Below, one piece after another: positions 17,594-24,335 of a stretch of DNA of 64,000 nucleotides. A program made the position numbers and the translations under genes. The stretch is from an uncultured Bacteroides sp. (lineage in GTDB: Bacteria > Bacteroidota > Bacteroidia > Bacteroidales > Bacteroidaceae), in the NCBI RefSeq assembly GCF_963678425.1, contig NZ_OY782855.1:682001-746000 (forward strand), given 5' to 3'. A model generated the notes under the pieces. That model made no database searches and was not told the origin of the DNA. It saw only the letters and a program-made list of their open reading frames with translations. Every line of letters starts with the position of its first letter. The stretch's first letter is position 1.

Positions 17594-18316
17594 CTATACC
17601 CTTTCTACCATTTCTGAGAAACACTCTCCCTTAATAAACTTCTCACTCTCGTCATATCCGAATCTTTCCATGAACTCGGCTTTCGCCTCATAGGAATCGA
17701 AAGAGAGCATTACATAAGCTTCCATATCCTGAGCTTTCTCTTGTGCTGCTTTATTGACTTCTGCTTTAATCTCTTTGTTATGGGCTATCTTTTCGGCTTT
17801 ATTTGCTTCTTTTATTGCGTTAGTGGGTGCCATAACATTTTCTAACTCATTAGCCAGGTTGCTTTCTTCTTCTGTCTGTAAAAGGAAGTCTACCCCTATT
17901 AGGTTTAAGTCCTCTTCTGTCAGTCCTGCATCTTTGTAATCTATATCAGGAATTAGTTCAGCTAACTTGTCATAATCCCAAGAGCCCATTGAATTTGGGT
18001 TATTGAAAAATATATTTAGTTCTTTCTCAGTTTTGAGATCGACTTCAATCAACTCTACCTTGATCAAATAATCATTCTCAGGAAACTTGTTCAGTTCGTC
18101 TAAGATAGAAAGTTTCTGATGGCCGGAAACAAGAGTGTTACCCGTGGTCTTATTCACGACTAAGCCCCCTACTACACCGAAACGCTTTACTGACTTCTTT
18201 AAGAGCTTTCTTGCTTCATCGGAGATAGTACGAGGATTGTACGTACTGGGATGAATCTGTGAACGTAACAGCTCAATAGTTTCACTTTTAAAGTATTTAT
18301 TTAGTTCTGACATCAT
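17594..18316 (-). CDS. ParB/sulfiredoxin-fold protein, IbrB-like
   Basis: A 240-residue protein with an N-terminal ParB-type domain (residues ~10-140): 'HPSTYNPRTISDEARKLLKKSVKRFGVVGGLVVNKTTGNTLVSGHQKL', where SGHQKL takes the place of the GxxR motif. The C-terminal part is helical and charged. It overlaps the PAPS-reductase-like gene by 4 nt. This pairing is known from IbrA/IbrB and from many phages, where it is linked to regulation or DNA modification; its biochemical role is unsettled. Here it lies directly upstream of the terminase genes. Confidence 0.8.
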   Translation of the reverse strand: MMSELNKYFKSETIELLRSQIHPSTYNPRTISDEARKLLKKSVKRFGVVGGLVVNKTTGNTLVSGHQKLSILDELNKFPENDYLIKVELIEVDLKTEKELNIFFNNPNSMGSWDYDKLAELIPDIDYKDAGLTEEDLNLIGVDFLLQTEEESNLANELENVMAPTNAIKEANKAEKIAHNKEIKAEVNKAAQEKAQDMEAYVMLSFDSYEAKAEFMERFGYDESEKFIKGECFSEMVERV

Positions 18317-18978
18317 CGTTTATTATCGTAATCAAACAAAAGCTTACCTGACATAGGGAAAGCCTTTAATATCTTCTGTAAATCACTTGGCGAATTTTCC
18401 CGCATCCAAAGGAAACATTCGATATTAAATCCTATTCCTCCAGATGCTTTCTTTGAGTATCTTACAGGCTCTGGCAGTTTCTTCATCTTCATGTAAGCCA
18501 GAACATCTTTATTTGTCCAATCACTCAATGGGTAAACCTTGCCTTTGTTCTCACCGTTCTCGTATGTATTCAGCATTAATCGTCTGTTTAGGGAGTCGGC
18601 TTTCTTCATGCCGTAAAAGACATAATTAATGCCAAACTTTAATCTCATGGCATTGTCTATATCGGCTAACTTTAAGAGCTTTACTTTCGGATTGGGAACA
18701 CAGTACATCCCAGATCGTAGTATATAGGTTAAGTTCCAGTGAGGCAATTGAATAAACTCTATCATCGGATATTTTACTTTAACCCAATTTATATACCTGT
18801 TTATGTGTTCTAAGTCTTTCACGAAGTACATAAATACACATACTACCCTATCAAATTTAGGATAAATCAGATCAAGCAGAGCAAGAGAATCTTTCCCTAA
18901 AGAGCAAAAGAGTAAAGCCCCGTTAGATTTTACTCTAACGAGGTCAATAATTTTGTTTGCCTGATCGATTTTACTCAC
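18313..18978 (-). CDS. PAPS reductase-like PP-loop protein, IbrA-like
   Basis: A 221-residue protein with the PP-loop nucleotide-binding motif SLGKDS at residues 26-31 ('ALLFCSLGKDSLALLDLIYP') and 'YPLSDWTNKDVLAYMKMKKLP', both typical of the adenosine-phosphosulfate reductase / ATP-pyrophosphatase family. Start is GTG at 18978, 11 bp after the small basic gene. It lacks the C-terminal cysteine motif of true sulfate-assimilation enzymes, and its ParB-like partner overlaps by 4 nt, so an IbrA-like or DNA-modification-related role is more likely than sulfur assimilation. Confidence 0.8.
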   Translation of the reverse strand: MSKIDQANKIIDLVRVKSNGALLFCSLGKDSLALLDLIYPKFDRVVCVFMYFVKDLEHINRYINWVKVKYPMIEFIQLPHWNLTYILRSGMYCVPNPKVKLLKLADIDNAMRLKFGINYVFYGMKKADSLNRRLMLNTYENGENKGKVYPLSDWTNKDVLAYMKMKKLPEPVRYSKKASGGIGFNIECFLWMRENSPSDLQKILKAFPMSGKLLFDYDNKR

Positions 18979-18989
18979 TTTTCTTTTTG

Positions 18990-19139
18990 TTATCCGGCAG
19001 ACATGCCTAATCCTTTACGTACTTCACCGTACTTCTGGCGGCGTGTCATGAACTTACCGCTACCACCTGAAAAGCTTCTACGACCTGTTACTCCTTTATT
19101 TGCGGCGGCACTTGTACCGACTTTAATACTTGTAGCCAT
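18990..19139 (-). CDS. Small basic protein (49 aa)
   Basis: A short gene from ATG 19139 to TAA 18990. The product (MATSIKVGTSAAANKGVTGR...) is strongly basic, Gly/Ser-rich, contains 'RRQKYGEVRKGLGMSAG' at its end and has no hydrophobic segment. It fits between the ASCH gene and the PAPS-reductase-like gene with 11 bp to the latter, in the same strand and operon. Composition suggests nucleic-acid binding; function unknown. Confidence 0.6.
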   Translation of the reverse strand: MATSIKVGTSAAANKGVTGRRSFSGGSGKFMTRRQKYGEVRKGLGMSAG

Positions 19140-19163
19140 AATCACTGTTTTTAAATTAATATG

Positions 19164-19499
19164 TTACTTCTCTAAAACCTTGCCTAAATCGTAAATGATG
19201 TCGATCATCATATTCTGTTCACCCTTGTAATCGTAAAAGATTGGCTGGTCATTCTCATCGTGAACCTCTTCTAAGTGAGAGCCTTTAACCTCTACTAAAG
19301 CGGTTGCTCTGTCTTTCTTGTAACCAACATAGAACCGGATTGCATTGTATTGGATAATATCAGTTATTGCCCTGTCTTTATCCAGAATTACATACTTCTT
19401 TTCGGTTGTCGGGATTACCTCTCTGGTTTCAATCTTTTTCTTGCCGGAGAGTATTTCATCAAAATACTTTTGCTTGATGATTAGTGTTAAAATTTTCAT
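19164..19499 (-). CDS. ASCH-domain protein 1
   Basis: A 111-residue protein starting MKILTLIIKQKYFDEILSGKKKIETRE, the signature of the ASCH fold (K...GxKxxExR), which is related to PUA domains and binds RNA or modified nucleotides. The start is immediately behind the shared leader ACACACGAT. A second ASCH gene lies at 22192-22509, and the two share the same general plan but little identity. Role in the phage is unknown. Confidence 0.75.
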   Translation of the reverse strand: MKILTLIIKQKYFDEILSGKKKIETREVIPTTEKKYVILDKDRAITDIIQYNAIRFYVGYKKDRATALVEVKGSHLEEVHDENDQPIFYDYKGEQNMMIDIIYDLGKVLEK

Positions 19500-19508
19500 A
19501 TCGTGTGT
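19500..19508 (-). promoter_or_regulatory. Shared leader motif ACACACGA, copy 1
   Basis: The minus strand reads AAACACACGAT directly before the ATG of the ASCH gene. The same ACACACGA lies 1-5 nt before the starts at 32768, 34092 and 34732. Confidence 0.45.
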
Positions 19509-19523
19509 TTTAAAAATTAATAG

Positions 19524-19597
19524 CGGACAATACAGGGATCGAACCTGTGACCTTGACGTTAACAGCGTCCCGCTCTACCTGCCTGAGCTAATTATCC
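19524..19597 (-). tRNA. tRNA-Asn (anticodon GTT)
   Basis: A complete 74-nt cloverleaf on the minus strand. Acceptor GGATAAT pairs with ATTGTCC (one G-T), the D-arm is AGCTCAGGCAGGTAGAGC, the anticodon loop CTGTTAA carries GTT, and the T-arm has AGGTTCGATCCCT. CCA is not encoded. It lies between early and late genes and is the only normal tRNA of the four tRNA-type elements in the prophage. Confidence 0.9.
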
Positions 19598-19652
19598 AAT
19601 ACCCAAAGGTACAAAAATCAAAGAGAGCGATTAAATATAATCACTCCCCTTT

Positions 19653-19674
19653 CACGACAATTGGCTTGTTGTCG
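19653..19674. repeat. Hairpin, CGACAA/TTGTCG family copy 3
   Basis: CGACAA (19655-19660) and TTGTCG (19669-19674) form a 6-bp inverted repeat with an 8-nt loop, between the tRNA-Asn and the 61-residue gene. Related copies lie at 1357-1380 and 11406-11427. Confidence 0.45.
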
Positions 19675-19698
19675 GATTGTTTGTATATACTGTATTAT

Positions 19699-19884
19699 TC
19701 ATTTCCAAATAGCTCTCTTTTCCAGATTAGGTAATGAAAGAATGTCTATGCCTTCTTGAATTCTTAAATCATTGAGTTGATTAAGCATGTCCAATAAGTA
19801 TTTTGCTTTTTTATCTATTGTTCTGCAATGCAGTGCTTTTGCATATTCTTTATTAAATATTCTTTGTAGTTCTATTGCTTTCAT
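19699..19884 (-). CDS. Small hypothetical phage protein (61 aa)
   Basis: A helical, charged protein (MKAIELQRIFNKEYAKALHCRT...) without known motif. It follows the 79-residue gene by 13 bp on the same strand and probably shares the promoter at 20.15 kb. Coding is supported by its place in a tight operon and normal composition only. Confidence 0.5.
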   Translation of the reverse strand: MKAIELQRIFNKEYAKALHCRTIDKKAKYLLDMLNQLNDLRIQEGIDILSLPNLEKRAIWK

Positions 19885-19897
19885 AATCTCTTTTGAT

Positions 19898-20137
19898 TTA
19901 ATATCCTAAACTCTTTACCATACCTTTTGCCAGAAAATTGATGTAGTTCATAACATTACCATTTAAGAAGTCTATCTTTCTAAATGTGCTCTCTATCTGC
20001 TTTACTATGTTTGCCGGCATTGAATAAATAAAGTCAACCAACATATTAACTGTCAAACCAAAATGACCTTCATTCTCTAGTAGATTAGTTTCTGAGTTAA
20101 TGTTCTTCTCTTCTAATAATGTTTCTATGTATTTCAT
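19898..20137 (-). CDS. Small hypothetical phage protein (79 aa)
   Basis: A mostly helical protein (MKYIETLLEEKNINSETNLL, later 'LTVNMLVDFIYSMPANIVKQIES') of unknown function. It is the first minus-strand gene left of the divergent control region, so its expression should be set by the factor that binds the palindrome at 20178-20202; a near-consensus -7 box TATCTTTA adjoins that palindrome on this strand. Confidence 0.6.
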   Translation of the reverse strand: MKYIETLLEEKNINSETNLLENEGHFGLTVNMLVDFIYSMPANIVKQIESTFRKIDFLNGNVMNYINFLAKGMVKSLGY

Positions 20138-20177
20138 TTTCGTATATATTAATTGTTATTTCTTATGCAATAAAGAT

Positions 20178-20202
20178 AGTAATATATTTAATTCATATTA
20201 CT
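20178..20202. promoter_or_regulatory. Operator, 25-bp palindrome (left)
   Basis: AGTAATAT and ATATTACT form a perfect 8-bp inverted repeat with a 9-bp centre. A near copy lies 52 bp further (20230-20254), about five helical turns away. Both adjoin the promoters of the divergent genes at 20137 and 20275, so they look like operators of one dimeric repressor. Confidence 0.65.
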
Positions 20203-20229
20203 ATTATATAGTTAAACTAAGTTAATCAT

Positions 20230-20254
20230 AGTAATATATGTAATTAGTATTACT
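20230..20254. promoter_or_regulatory. Operator, 25-bp palindrome (right)
   Basis: AGTAATAT and GTATTACT with a 9-bp centre; one arm position differs from the left copy. It lies 8 bp before the plus-strand -7 box TACATTTG (20263-20270), within the promoter spacer. Confidence 0.65.
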
Positions 20255-20262
20255 TTAATTAA

Positions 20263-20270
20263 TACATTTG
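20263..20270 (+). promoter_or_regulatory. Bacteroidota-type -7 promoter box
   Basis: TACATTTG matches the TAnnTTTG -7 consensus and ends 4 bp before the ATG at 20275, so the transcript would have almost no leader. The right operator occupies the spacer. Confidence 0.55.
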
Positions 20271-20274
20271 TTAA

Positions 20275-20496
20275 ATGGAACAAAGAGTAATACATTTATA
20301 TTTAAAAGAGGCTGGCGTAAACAGATATTTTGGTTCTGTAGCTGCTATGTATGACAACTATACCAGTCAAGAACTTGGAATAGCAAGGCAATCCCTTTTT
20401 AATTACTGGCAGAAGAGAAATGAGCCTTATGAGAATGCTATTTGCATTATTATTAATGGGGAACTGGAACGAAAGAAAAAATTAAAGGAGGAATAA
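20275..20496 (+). CDS. Small putative DNA-binding regulator (Cro-like)
   Basis: A 73-residue protein (MEQRVIHLYLKEAGVNRYFG). The central part 'VAAMYDNYTSQELGIARQSLFNYWQKRNEPY' has the spacing of a helix-turn-helix whose second helix is ARQSLFNYW, similar to Cro-type repressors. It is divergent from the minus-strand early genes and preceded by two operator-like palindromes, so it may be the factor that binds them. No family is certain. Confidence 0.5.
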   Translation: MEQRVIHLYLKEAGVNRYFGSVAAMYDNYTSQELGIARQSLFNYWQKRNEPYENAICIIINGELERKKKLKEE

Positions 20497-20531
20497 TCAT
20501 GGTAGAAATTTATAATCAAAACTAGTAAATT

Positions 20532-20849
20532 ATGGATATAGGAAATCTATTCAAAATTGATTCTTGGTGGAAATTAGTTCTATTATGCGGTATATTACTT
20601 TCCGCTTCCGCTCTTATTTTTGATATAAAATTCATTGAAAGAAGATATATATTAGGATTAGGAATGGGTATGTCACTTATAGGAATTGGGTATTGGAAAG
20701 CGTTAGCATATGCACATAAATTTGAATATGGAGGATACTTTACGTGGCAAGAATTTAAGCATACGTGGTTAACCAAAACAATCATAGGATTAGGAACATT
20801 GATATCAATATATTTTTTTATAAGAATACTTATCATATTAGCTATATAA
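20532..20849 (+). CDS. Small inner-membrane protein (105 aa)
   Basis: Three hydrophobic segments: about residues 12-31 (WWKLVLLCGILLSASALIFD), 38-55 (RYILGLGMGMSLIGIGYW) and 82-104 (IIGLGTLISIYFFIRILIIL). It follows the putative regulator by 35 bp on the plus strand and is likely co-transcribed. Phage membrane proteins of this size often act in superinfection exclusion, but nothing in the sequence proves it. Confidence 0.55.
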   Translation: MDIGNLFKIDSWWKLVLLCGILLSASALIFDIKFIERRYILGLGMGMSLIGIGYWKALAYAHKFEYGGYFTWQEFKHTWLTKTIIGLGTLISIYFFIRILIILAI

Positions 20850-21013
20850 AAAAATAGAAAAACAAACTCTATTTTCCGTTTCCAATTAAAAACAAAACTA
20901 TTTTGAATTAAGCTATAAGTGACTAAAACAGTAACGTCCAATTATTAATCAAGAATACTAAAGTTATTCCAATAAATATCAGAAAACAAACAAAAATAAA
21001 ATTATATATAACT

Positions 21014-21448
21014 ATGAATGATACATTAATGACTGCAATTATTGCCGCTGGATCTGCATTACTTGGCGGTGCAATTCCTTCCATTATTAATTACTTTTCT
21101 ATTAGTAAACAGAAGAATATTGAACTAAATTCAAAACTAAAAGAGCAACAAAAAGATTTATACCTTAAATATCTTTTAGTTCTTCAAAAAGGAATAAATG
21201 AAATGACCAATGAAAATTTCTTAGAGTTACAAAACATAAATCTAGAAATTGCTTTATATGGAGATGATAAAACATCCAAATTGGCTAACCAATACTACAC
21301 AACACTCGTTAACCAAAGTAACAATAATATTCCGATGGACCCAGAATCGCATAAAGAATTTCAATCAAAAATCTTTAATGCAATGAGAAAACATCTTAAA
21401 TTAGATACATATGAAGAGTTTTATATTATTGGATACAACCCAAACTAA
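21014..21448 (+). CDS. Membrane-anchored hypothetical protein (144 aa)
   Basis: One N-terminal hydrophobic segment (MTAIIAAGSALLGGAIPSII, residues ~6-25) is followed by a coiled-coil, charged cytoplasmic part. The plan (one membrane anchor plus helical domain) recurs at 34929, 39972 and 40582. It is the last plus-strand gene of the 20.3-21.4 kb group. Function is unknown; immunity or exclusion is a guess. Confidence 0.6.
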   Translation: MNDTLMTAIIAAGSALLGGAIPSIINYFSISKQKNIELNSKLKEQQKDLYLKYLLVLQKGINEMTNENFLELQNINLEIALYGDDKTSKLANQYYTTLVNQSNNNIPMDPESHKEFQSKIFNAMRKHLKLDTYEEFYIIGYNPN

Positions 21449-21488
21449 TTTCACTTTATATAAAAGAGCCTGAGAGCTAATCTCCGGT

Positions 21489-21917
21489 TTACCTCTCTCC
21501 CCTTTCCCCCTTCAACCTATTAACAATCTCACTATAAAGATAGTCTATATCTCTACGGAAATCTTTATAGTTCTGATACAGGAACACCACATCAGCACAG
21601 TTATCGCTTACTGTAGATTCTGAATGCAGGTTCACAGCATCAGATATAGCCTTTCTTAGCCCTTTAGGCATCTTACCACCTGCCAGTACGCTTGGTGAAT
21701 AAAGAAATAGAACTATAAAGATGAATTGCTTTCTGGATCTCACGTTGTCCTTTCTTGGCGGGCAATCTCGATTCTCTGAGATCTCATTGAACCACTGATA
21801 TACTTTGGAAATAAGGTTAAAATCTAATAAGATTGGATTGGATAACTCGGCTTCACGTTCTGAGAGCCTACTTTTTTGATCACGTATAGATTTTAATTCT
21901 GAAATTTCGCTGAACAT
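21489..21917 (-). CDS. Hypothetical phage protein (142 aa)
   Basis: A soluble protein with an N-terminal charged helix ('LKSIRDQKSRLSEREAELSNP') and 'SRKQFIFIVLFLYSPSVLAGGKMPKGLRKAISDAV' in the middle, a pattern like a short DNA-binding or late-regulator protein. Proteins of this type are frequent in Bacteroides prophages but have no fixed function. Convergent with the 144-residue gene at 21448. Confidence 0.6.
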   Translation of the reverse strand: MFSEISELKSIRDQKSRLSEREAELSNPILLDFNLISKVYQWFNEISENRDCPPRKDNVRSRKQFIFIVLFLYSPSVLAGGKMPKGLRKAISDAVNLHSESTVSDNCADVVFLYQNYKDFRRDIDYLYSEIVNRLKGERGER

Positions 21918-21949
21918 AGCACACTGTTTTAAAAGTTAGTAGTATATTT

Positions 21950-21998
21950 GTACTATGCTATTATTTAGAGGCGGGAACTTAGTCGTGTGGGTATCCGC
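21950..21998 (+). ncRNA. Candidate small RNA: promoter box plus terminator-like hairpin
   Basis: On the plus strand TATATTTG (-7 type) at 21950-21957 is followed within ~15 bp by a hairpin, GAGGCGG paired with CCGCCTC around a 20-nt loop, and a T-rich tail. No open frame fits. It lies antisense to the leader of the minus-strand gene at 21917. Only promoter and hairpin are visible, so this is weak. Confidence 0.25.
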
Positions 21999-22004
21999 CT
22001 CTTT

Positions 22005-22190
22005 CTATTTTACGGACTTATCTTTTTGCCGTATTCTGTTATTCTCGCTGTCTATCTTCTTACCCCACATAATTGCAGAGTAAATAGCTAAAGAATACAT
22101 TACAAATTCTTCTTTTGTAGAAAGAAAATGTGCCCGAATTGCTGTATGTTTAGCTAATTCGAGCACGTGTTTACTGATCTCTTTATTCAT
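22005..22190 (-). CDS. Small hypothetical phage protein (61 aa)
   Basis: A helical protein (MNKEISKHVLELAKHTAIRA) ending in a basic tail. Its start lies 2 bp after the stop of the second ASCH gene, implying co-expression. No known motif. Confidence 0.5.
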   Translation of the reverse strand: MNKEISKHVLELAKHTAIRAHFLSTKEEFVMYSLAIYSAIMWGKKIDSENNRIRQKDKSVK

Positions 22191-22191
22191 G

Positions 22192-22509
22192 TTATTCTAT
22201 TTCTTCTCCTAATTTTAAAATAAATACTTTTTCTTTAGGTGCTCCCCATTCAGATTTGCCAACGCCAATACTTATGCTATCAAGTTTAAATAACATGGTA
22301 CGCTTTGTATACCCGTACCGGAAGCGTATTGCATCATAATGCTTAAATTTAAATTTAGATGAAAACAAAAGCTGAAGATTATAGAGCTGAGGATTTTCAA
22401 ATAGTCTTTTTATCCAGAATTCTTTGATCTGCCGATATTCTTCCAGCTTAATGCCTTTTTCAATCATTTCATACCACTTTGCTTTGATTGGTAAATCAAG
22501 TATTTTCAT
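22192..22509 (-). CDS. ASCH-domain protein 2
   Basis: A 105-residue protein starting MKILDLPIKAKWYEMIEKGIKLEEYR, the ASCH signature (K..y..i..G.K..EyR), with 'DAIRFRYGYTKRTMLFKLDSI' in the beta core. It belongs to the PUA-like RNA-binding fold. It differs from the 19164-19499 protein in most positions. The small gene at 22525 precedes it. Confidence 0.7.
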   Translation of the reverse strand: MKILDLPIKAKWYEMIEKGIKLEEYRQIKEFWIKRLFENPQLYNLQLLFSSKFKFKHYDAIRFRYGYTKRTMLFKLDSISIGVGKSEWGAPKEKVFILKLGEEIE

Positions 22510-22524
22510 TTGAATTATTTTTGA

Positions 22525-22620
22525 TTATTTATATTCTACTGGTCGCCATTCTATAGGACTAGATTTGGCACAAGAAACTAATCCAAAACGAATAATTGCA
22601 AGTGCTTTATTTATGTTCAT
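22525..22620 (-). CDS. Very small ORF (31 aa)
   Basis: ATG 22620 to TAA 22525 encodes MNINKALAIIRFGLVSCAKS and 11 further residues. It lies just after an intrinsic terminator and 15 bp before the ASCH gene. Such short leader-like genes are common in this early region. Coding is not certain. Confidence 0.35.
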   Translation of the reverse strand: MNINKALAIIRFGLVSCAKSSPIEWRPVEYK

Positions 22621-22629
22621 ATTTTAATT

Positions 22630-22671
22630 ATAAAAAAGCCCTGACTACTATTGAAGTAATCAAGGCTTTTT
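22630..22671 (-). terminator. Intrinsic terminator after SIR2 gene
   Basis: An A-run, an 11-bp stem (GCCTTGATTAC with GTAGTCAGGGC, G-T pairs allowed), a 7-nt loop and a T-run follow the SIR2 gene stop (22736) on the minus strand. The symmetric A/T runs would let it work in both directions. It separates the SIR2 gene from the ASCH genes. Confidence 0.8.
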
Positions 22672-22735
22672 TATTATGGATAAATTATAGTTTAATGAAA
22701 TATAGTCAGCTAATTTAAGGAGTATATATTAAATT

Positions 22736-24322
22736 TTACCAGCCATATTTTTTCCAATCATACATACAAATTAATTTTTTAAAATGTGAAGAATAATTCG
22801 GCTTCTCTTTCTTAATCAAGAAATCATTATAGTACTTCTTACAAAAATCAAGTATAATAGGCAAATCATTATTAGAAATATCCATGTATGTTAAATAAAT
22901 AACTGCCTTCCACGAGGGGTTTTCCTCGATTACATTTTCTACCGTTTTATCGTTTATATATCCAGCTGGATCAGAATAAGAACAACGGAAATCATTTATT
23001 AATTCAAAATTTATCCCTAATCTATTATTTCTAAAGCTATCTGAATCAGTAATTCCAACAGCTCTTAAGTACTTATAGCAAGGTATAAAATTAGTATTTT
23101 TTCTAAGATCGGGCAAAGTGTTAATAATTATCTTTTCTGCTTCATAATTACCATCATCAAATAAAATATCTTTAAAGATATTAATCGATTTAAGCCCTAT
23201 ATATCCAATTGCTGACTTATATTTATTAATAGCTCCAAAACCACACACAAACTGAATTTCTTTATTAGTATCAATTTTTTTTTCATCAATCACACAGAGT
23301 TGTTTTTCTGGATTCTCTGAATAAATAATTTTATAAAAATTTTTTTTGTATATTCTCAAAAGATGAGCTGGAATTTCACGTTTAAATGATTGCAAGCATT
23401 CAAATACTGTTTTATAATTATTAGTTATAATCCTAGTAACTGGTAACATAATTTCATTTTCCATCATTATGTCGTACTTCTCAACACTGAAAAGATCAGA
23501 TTCACCTTCATTCCATTCAATGAATACTAAATTATTTTGTAATTTATGTATGCTAACATCATTCAAACATTTAACAATCGAAGATAATATTTGCTGTATA
23601 TTCTTATCTCTAATTGAATATCCTAGAAAGATTATTGGGTGCTCAATGAAAATAGTTGTGAGTTTGGCTGCCAAATATGTATTTTTCTCATTATATTTTT
23701 CATAATCATCAGAAGTAAGAACAATTGAACTAGGATTATGAATACAGCCATGTATTTTATAAATTTCACCTACATTATATGTTGGAGCAAAAATTAGTTC
23801 TTCTTGCCCCACATAAGTAGTAAATTTAGGAAATAATAATTCTGCTAAATCATCCCAATTTGTTGTAATAATACCATCAATATTTATTTTAGTTAAAAGC
23901 TCTATTTCTTCTTTATATTTTGGCTCTATTCCAGTTAATGTATATTGCTTTAAATATTCTGAAATTTCATATTTCAAAACAAAAGAAGAGCTATCTACTT
24001 TGTCTTGAATTTTATTTTTATACGAGTCATCATCAGGAAGTTTCCAAAACGAGTCATTCTTTTCTTTTGCAACATCTTTTGCTATCACACATAAATCCCT
24101 TGTTTCCAAGCGAGTGTAATATGAATTTATATGATTATGAGCGAAATTTTGCAACAATTCGTCCCATTTAGGAGTATTAAGAAAGTGCTTTGAAAAGCCA
24201 GAACCTAAAAATAAAAATGGTGCTGAATGCTTTTCTTCTATTAAATTAATCAAATCATCTTTAGTCATGGGTTCAGATTTATTATTAAGCAAAGATAAAT
24301 TTTCTATTTCAAAACAATTCAT
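22736..24322 (-). CDS. SIR2-domain protein, likely NAD-cleaving defence effector
   Basis: A 528-residue protein from ATG 24322 (an in-frame start at 24379 overlaps the upstream gene). The N-terminal ~300 residues form a SIR2-like domain: 'APFLFLGSGFSKHF' (nucleotide loop), 'DGIITTNWDDLAELLF', 'IYKIHGCIHNPSSIVLTSDDYEKY' with the catalytic-type His, and 'HPIIFLGYSIRDKNIQQIL'. The C-terminal half has no recognised domain and may sense infection. SIR2 proteins of this type (as in ThsA, DSR and related systems) destroy NAD+ during phage attack. It has its own downstream terminator, as expected for a cargo gene inserted in an early operon. Confidence 0.85.
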   Translation of the reverse strand: MNCFEIENLSLLNNKSEPMTKDDLINLIEEKHSAPFLFLGSGFSKHFLNTPKWDELLQNFAHNHINSYYTRLETRDLCVIAKDVAKEKNDSFWKLPDDDSYKNKIQDKVDSSSFVLKYEISEYLKQYTLTGIEPKYKEEIELLTKINIDGIITTNWDDLAELLFPKFTTYVGQEELIFAPTYNVGEIYKIHGCIHNPSSIVLTSDDYEKYNEKNTYLAAKLTTIFIEHPIIFLGYSIRDKNIQQILSSIVKCLNDVSIHKLQNNLVFIEWNEGESDLFSVEKYDIMMENEIMLPVTRIITNNYKTVFECLQSFKREIPAHLLRIYKKNFYKIIYSENPEKQLCVIDEKKIDTNKEIQFVCGFGAINKYKSAIGYIGLKSINIFKDILFDDGNYEAEKIIINTLPDLRKNTNFIPCYKYLRAVGITDSDSFRNNRLGINFELINDFRCSYSDPAGYINDKTVENVIEENPSWKAVIYLTYMDISNNDLPIILDFCKKYYNDFLIKKEKPNYSSHFKKLICMYDWKKYGW

Positions 24323-24335
24323 AATTTTATATTTT

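Noticed and set aside
19003..19194. Plus-strand open frame of 63 codons
   Set aside because: It is antisense to the small basic gene at 18990-19139, which fits the operon and strand of its neighbours better.
20522..20941. Minus-strand open frame of 139 codons
   Set aside because: It is the reverse of the membrane protein gene at 20532-20849, which has clear transmembrane segments and follows the plus-strand promoter.
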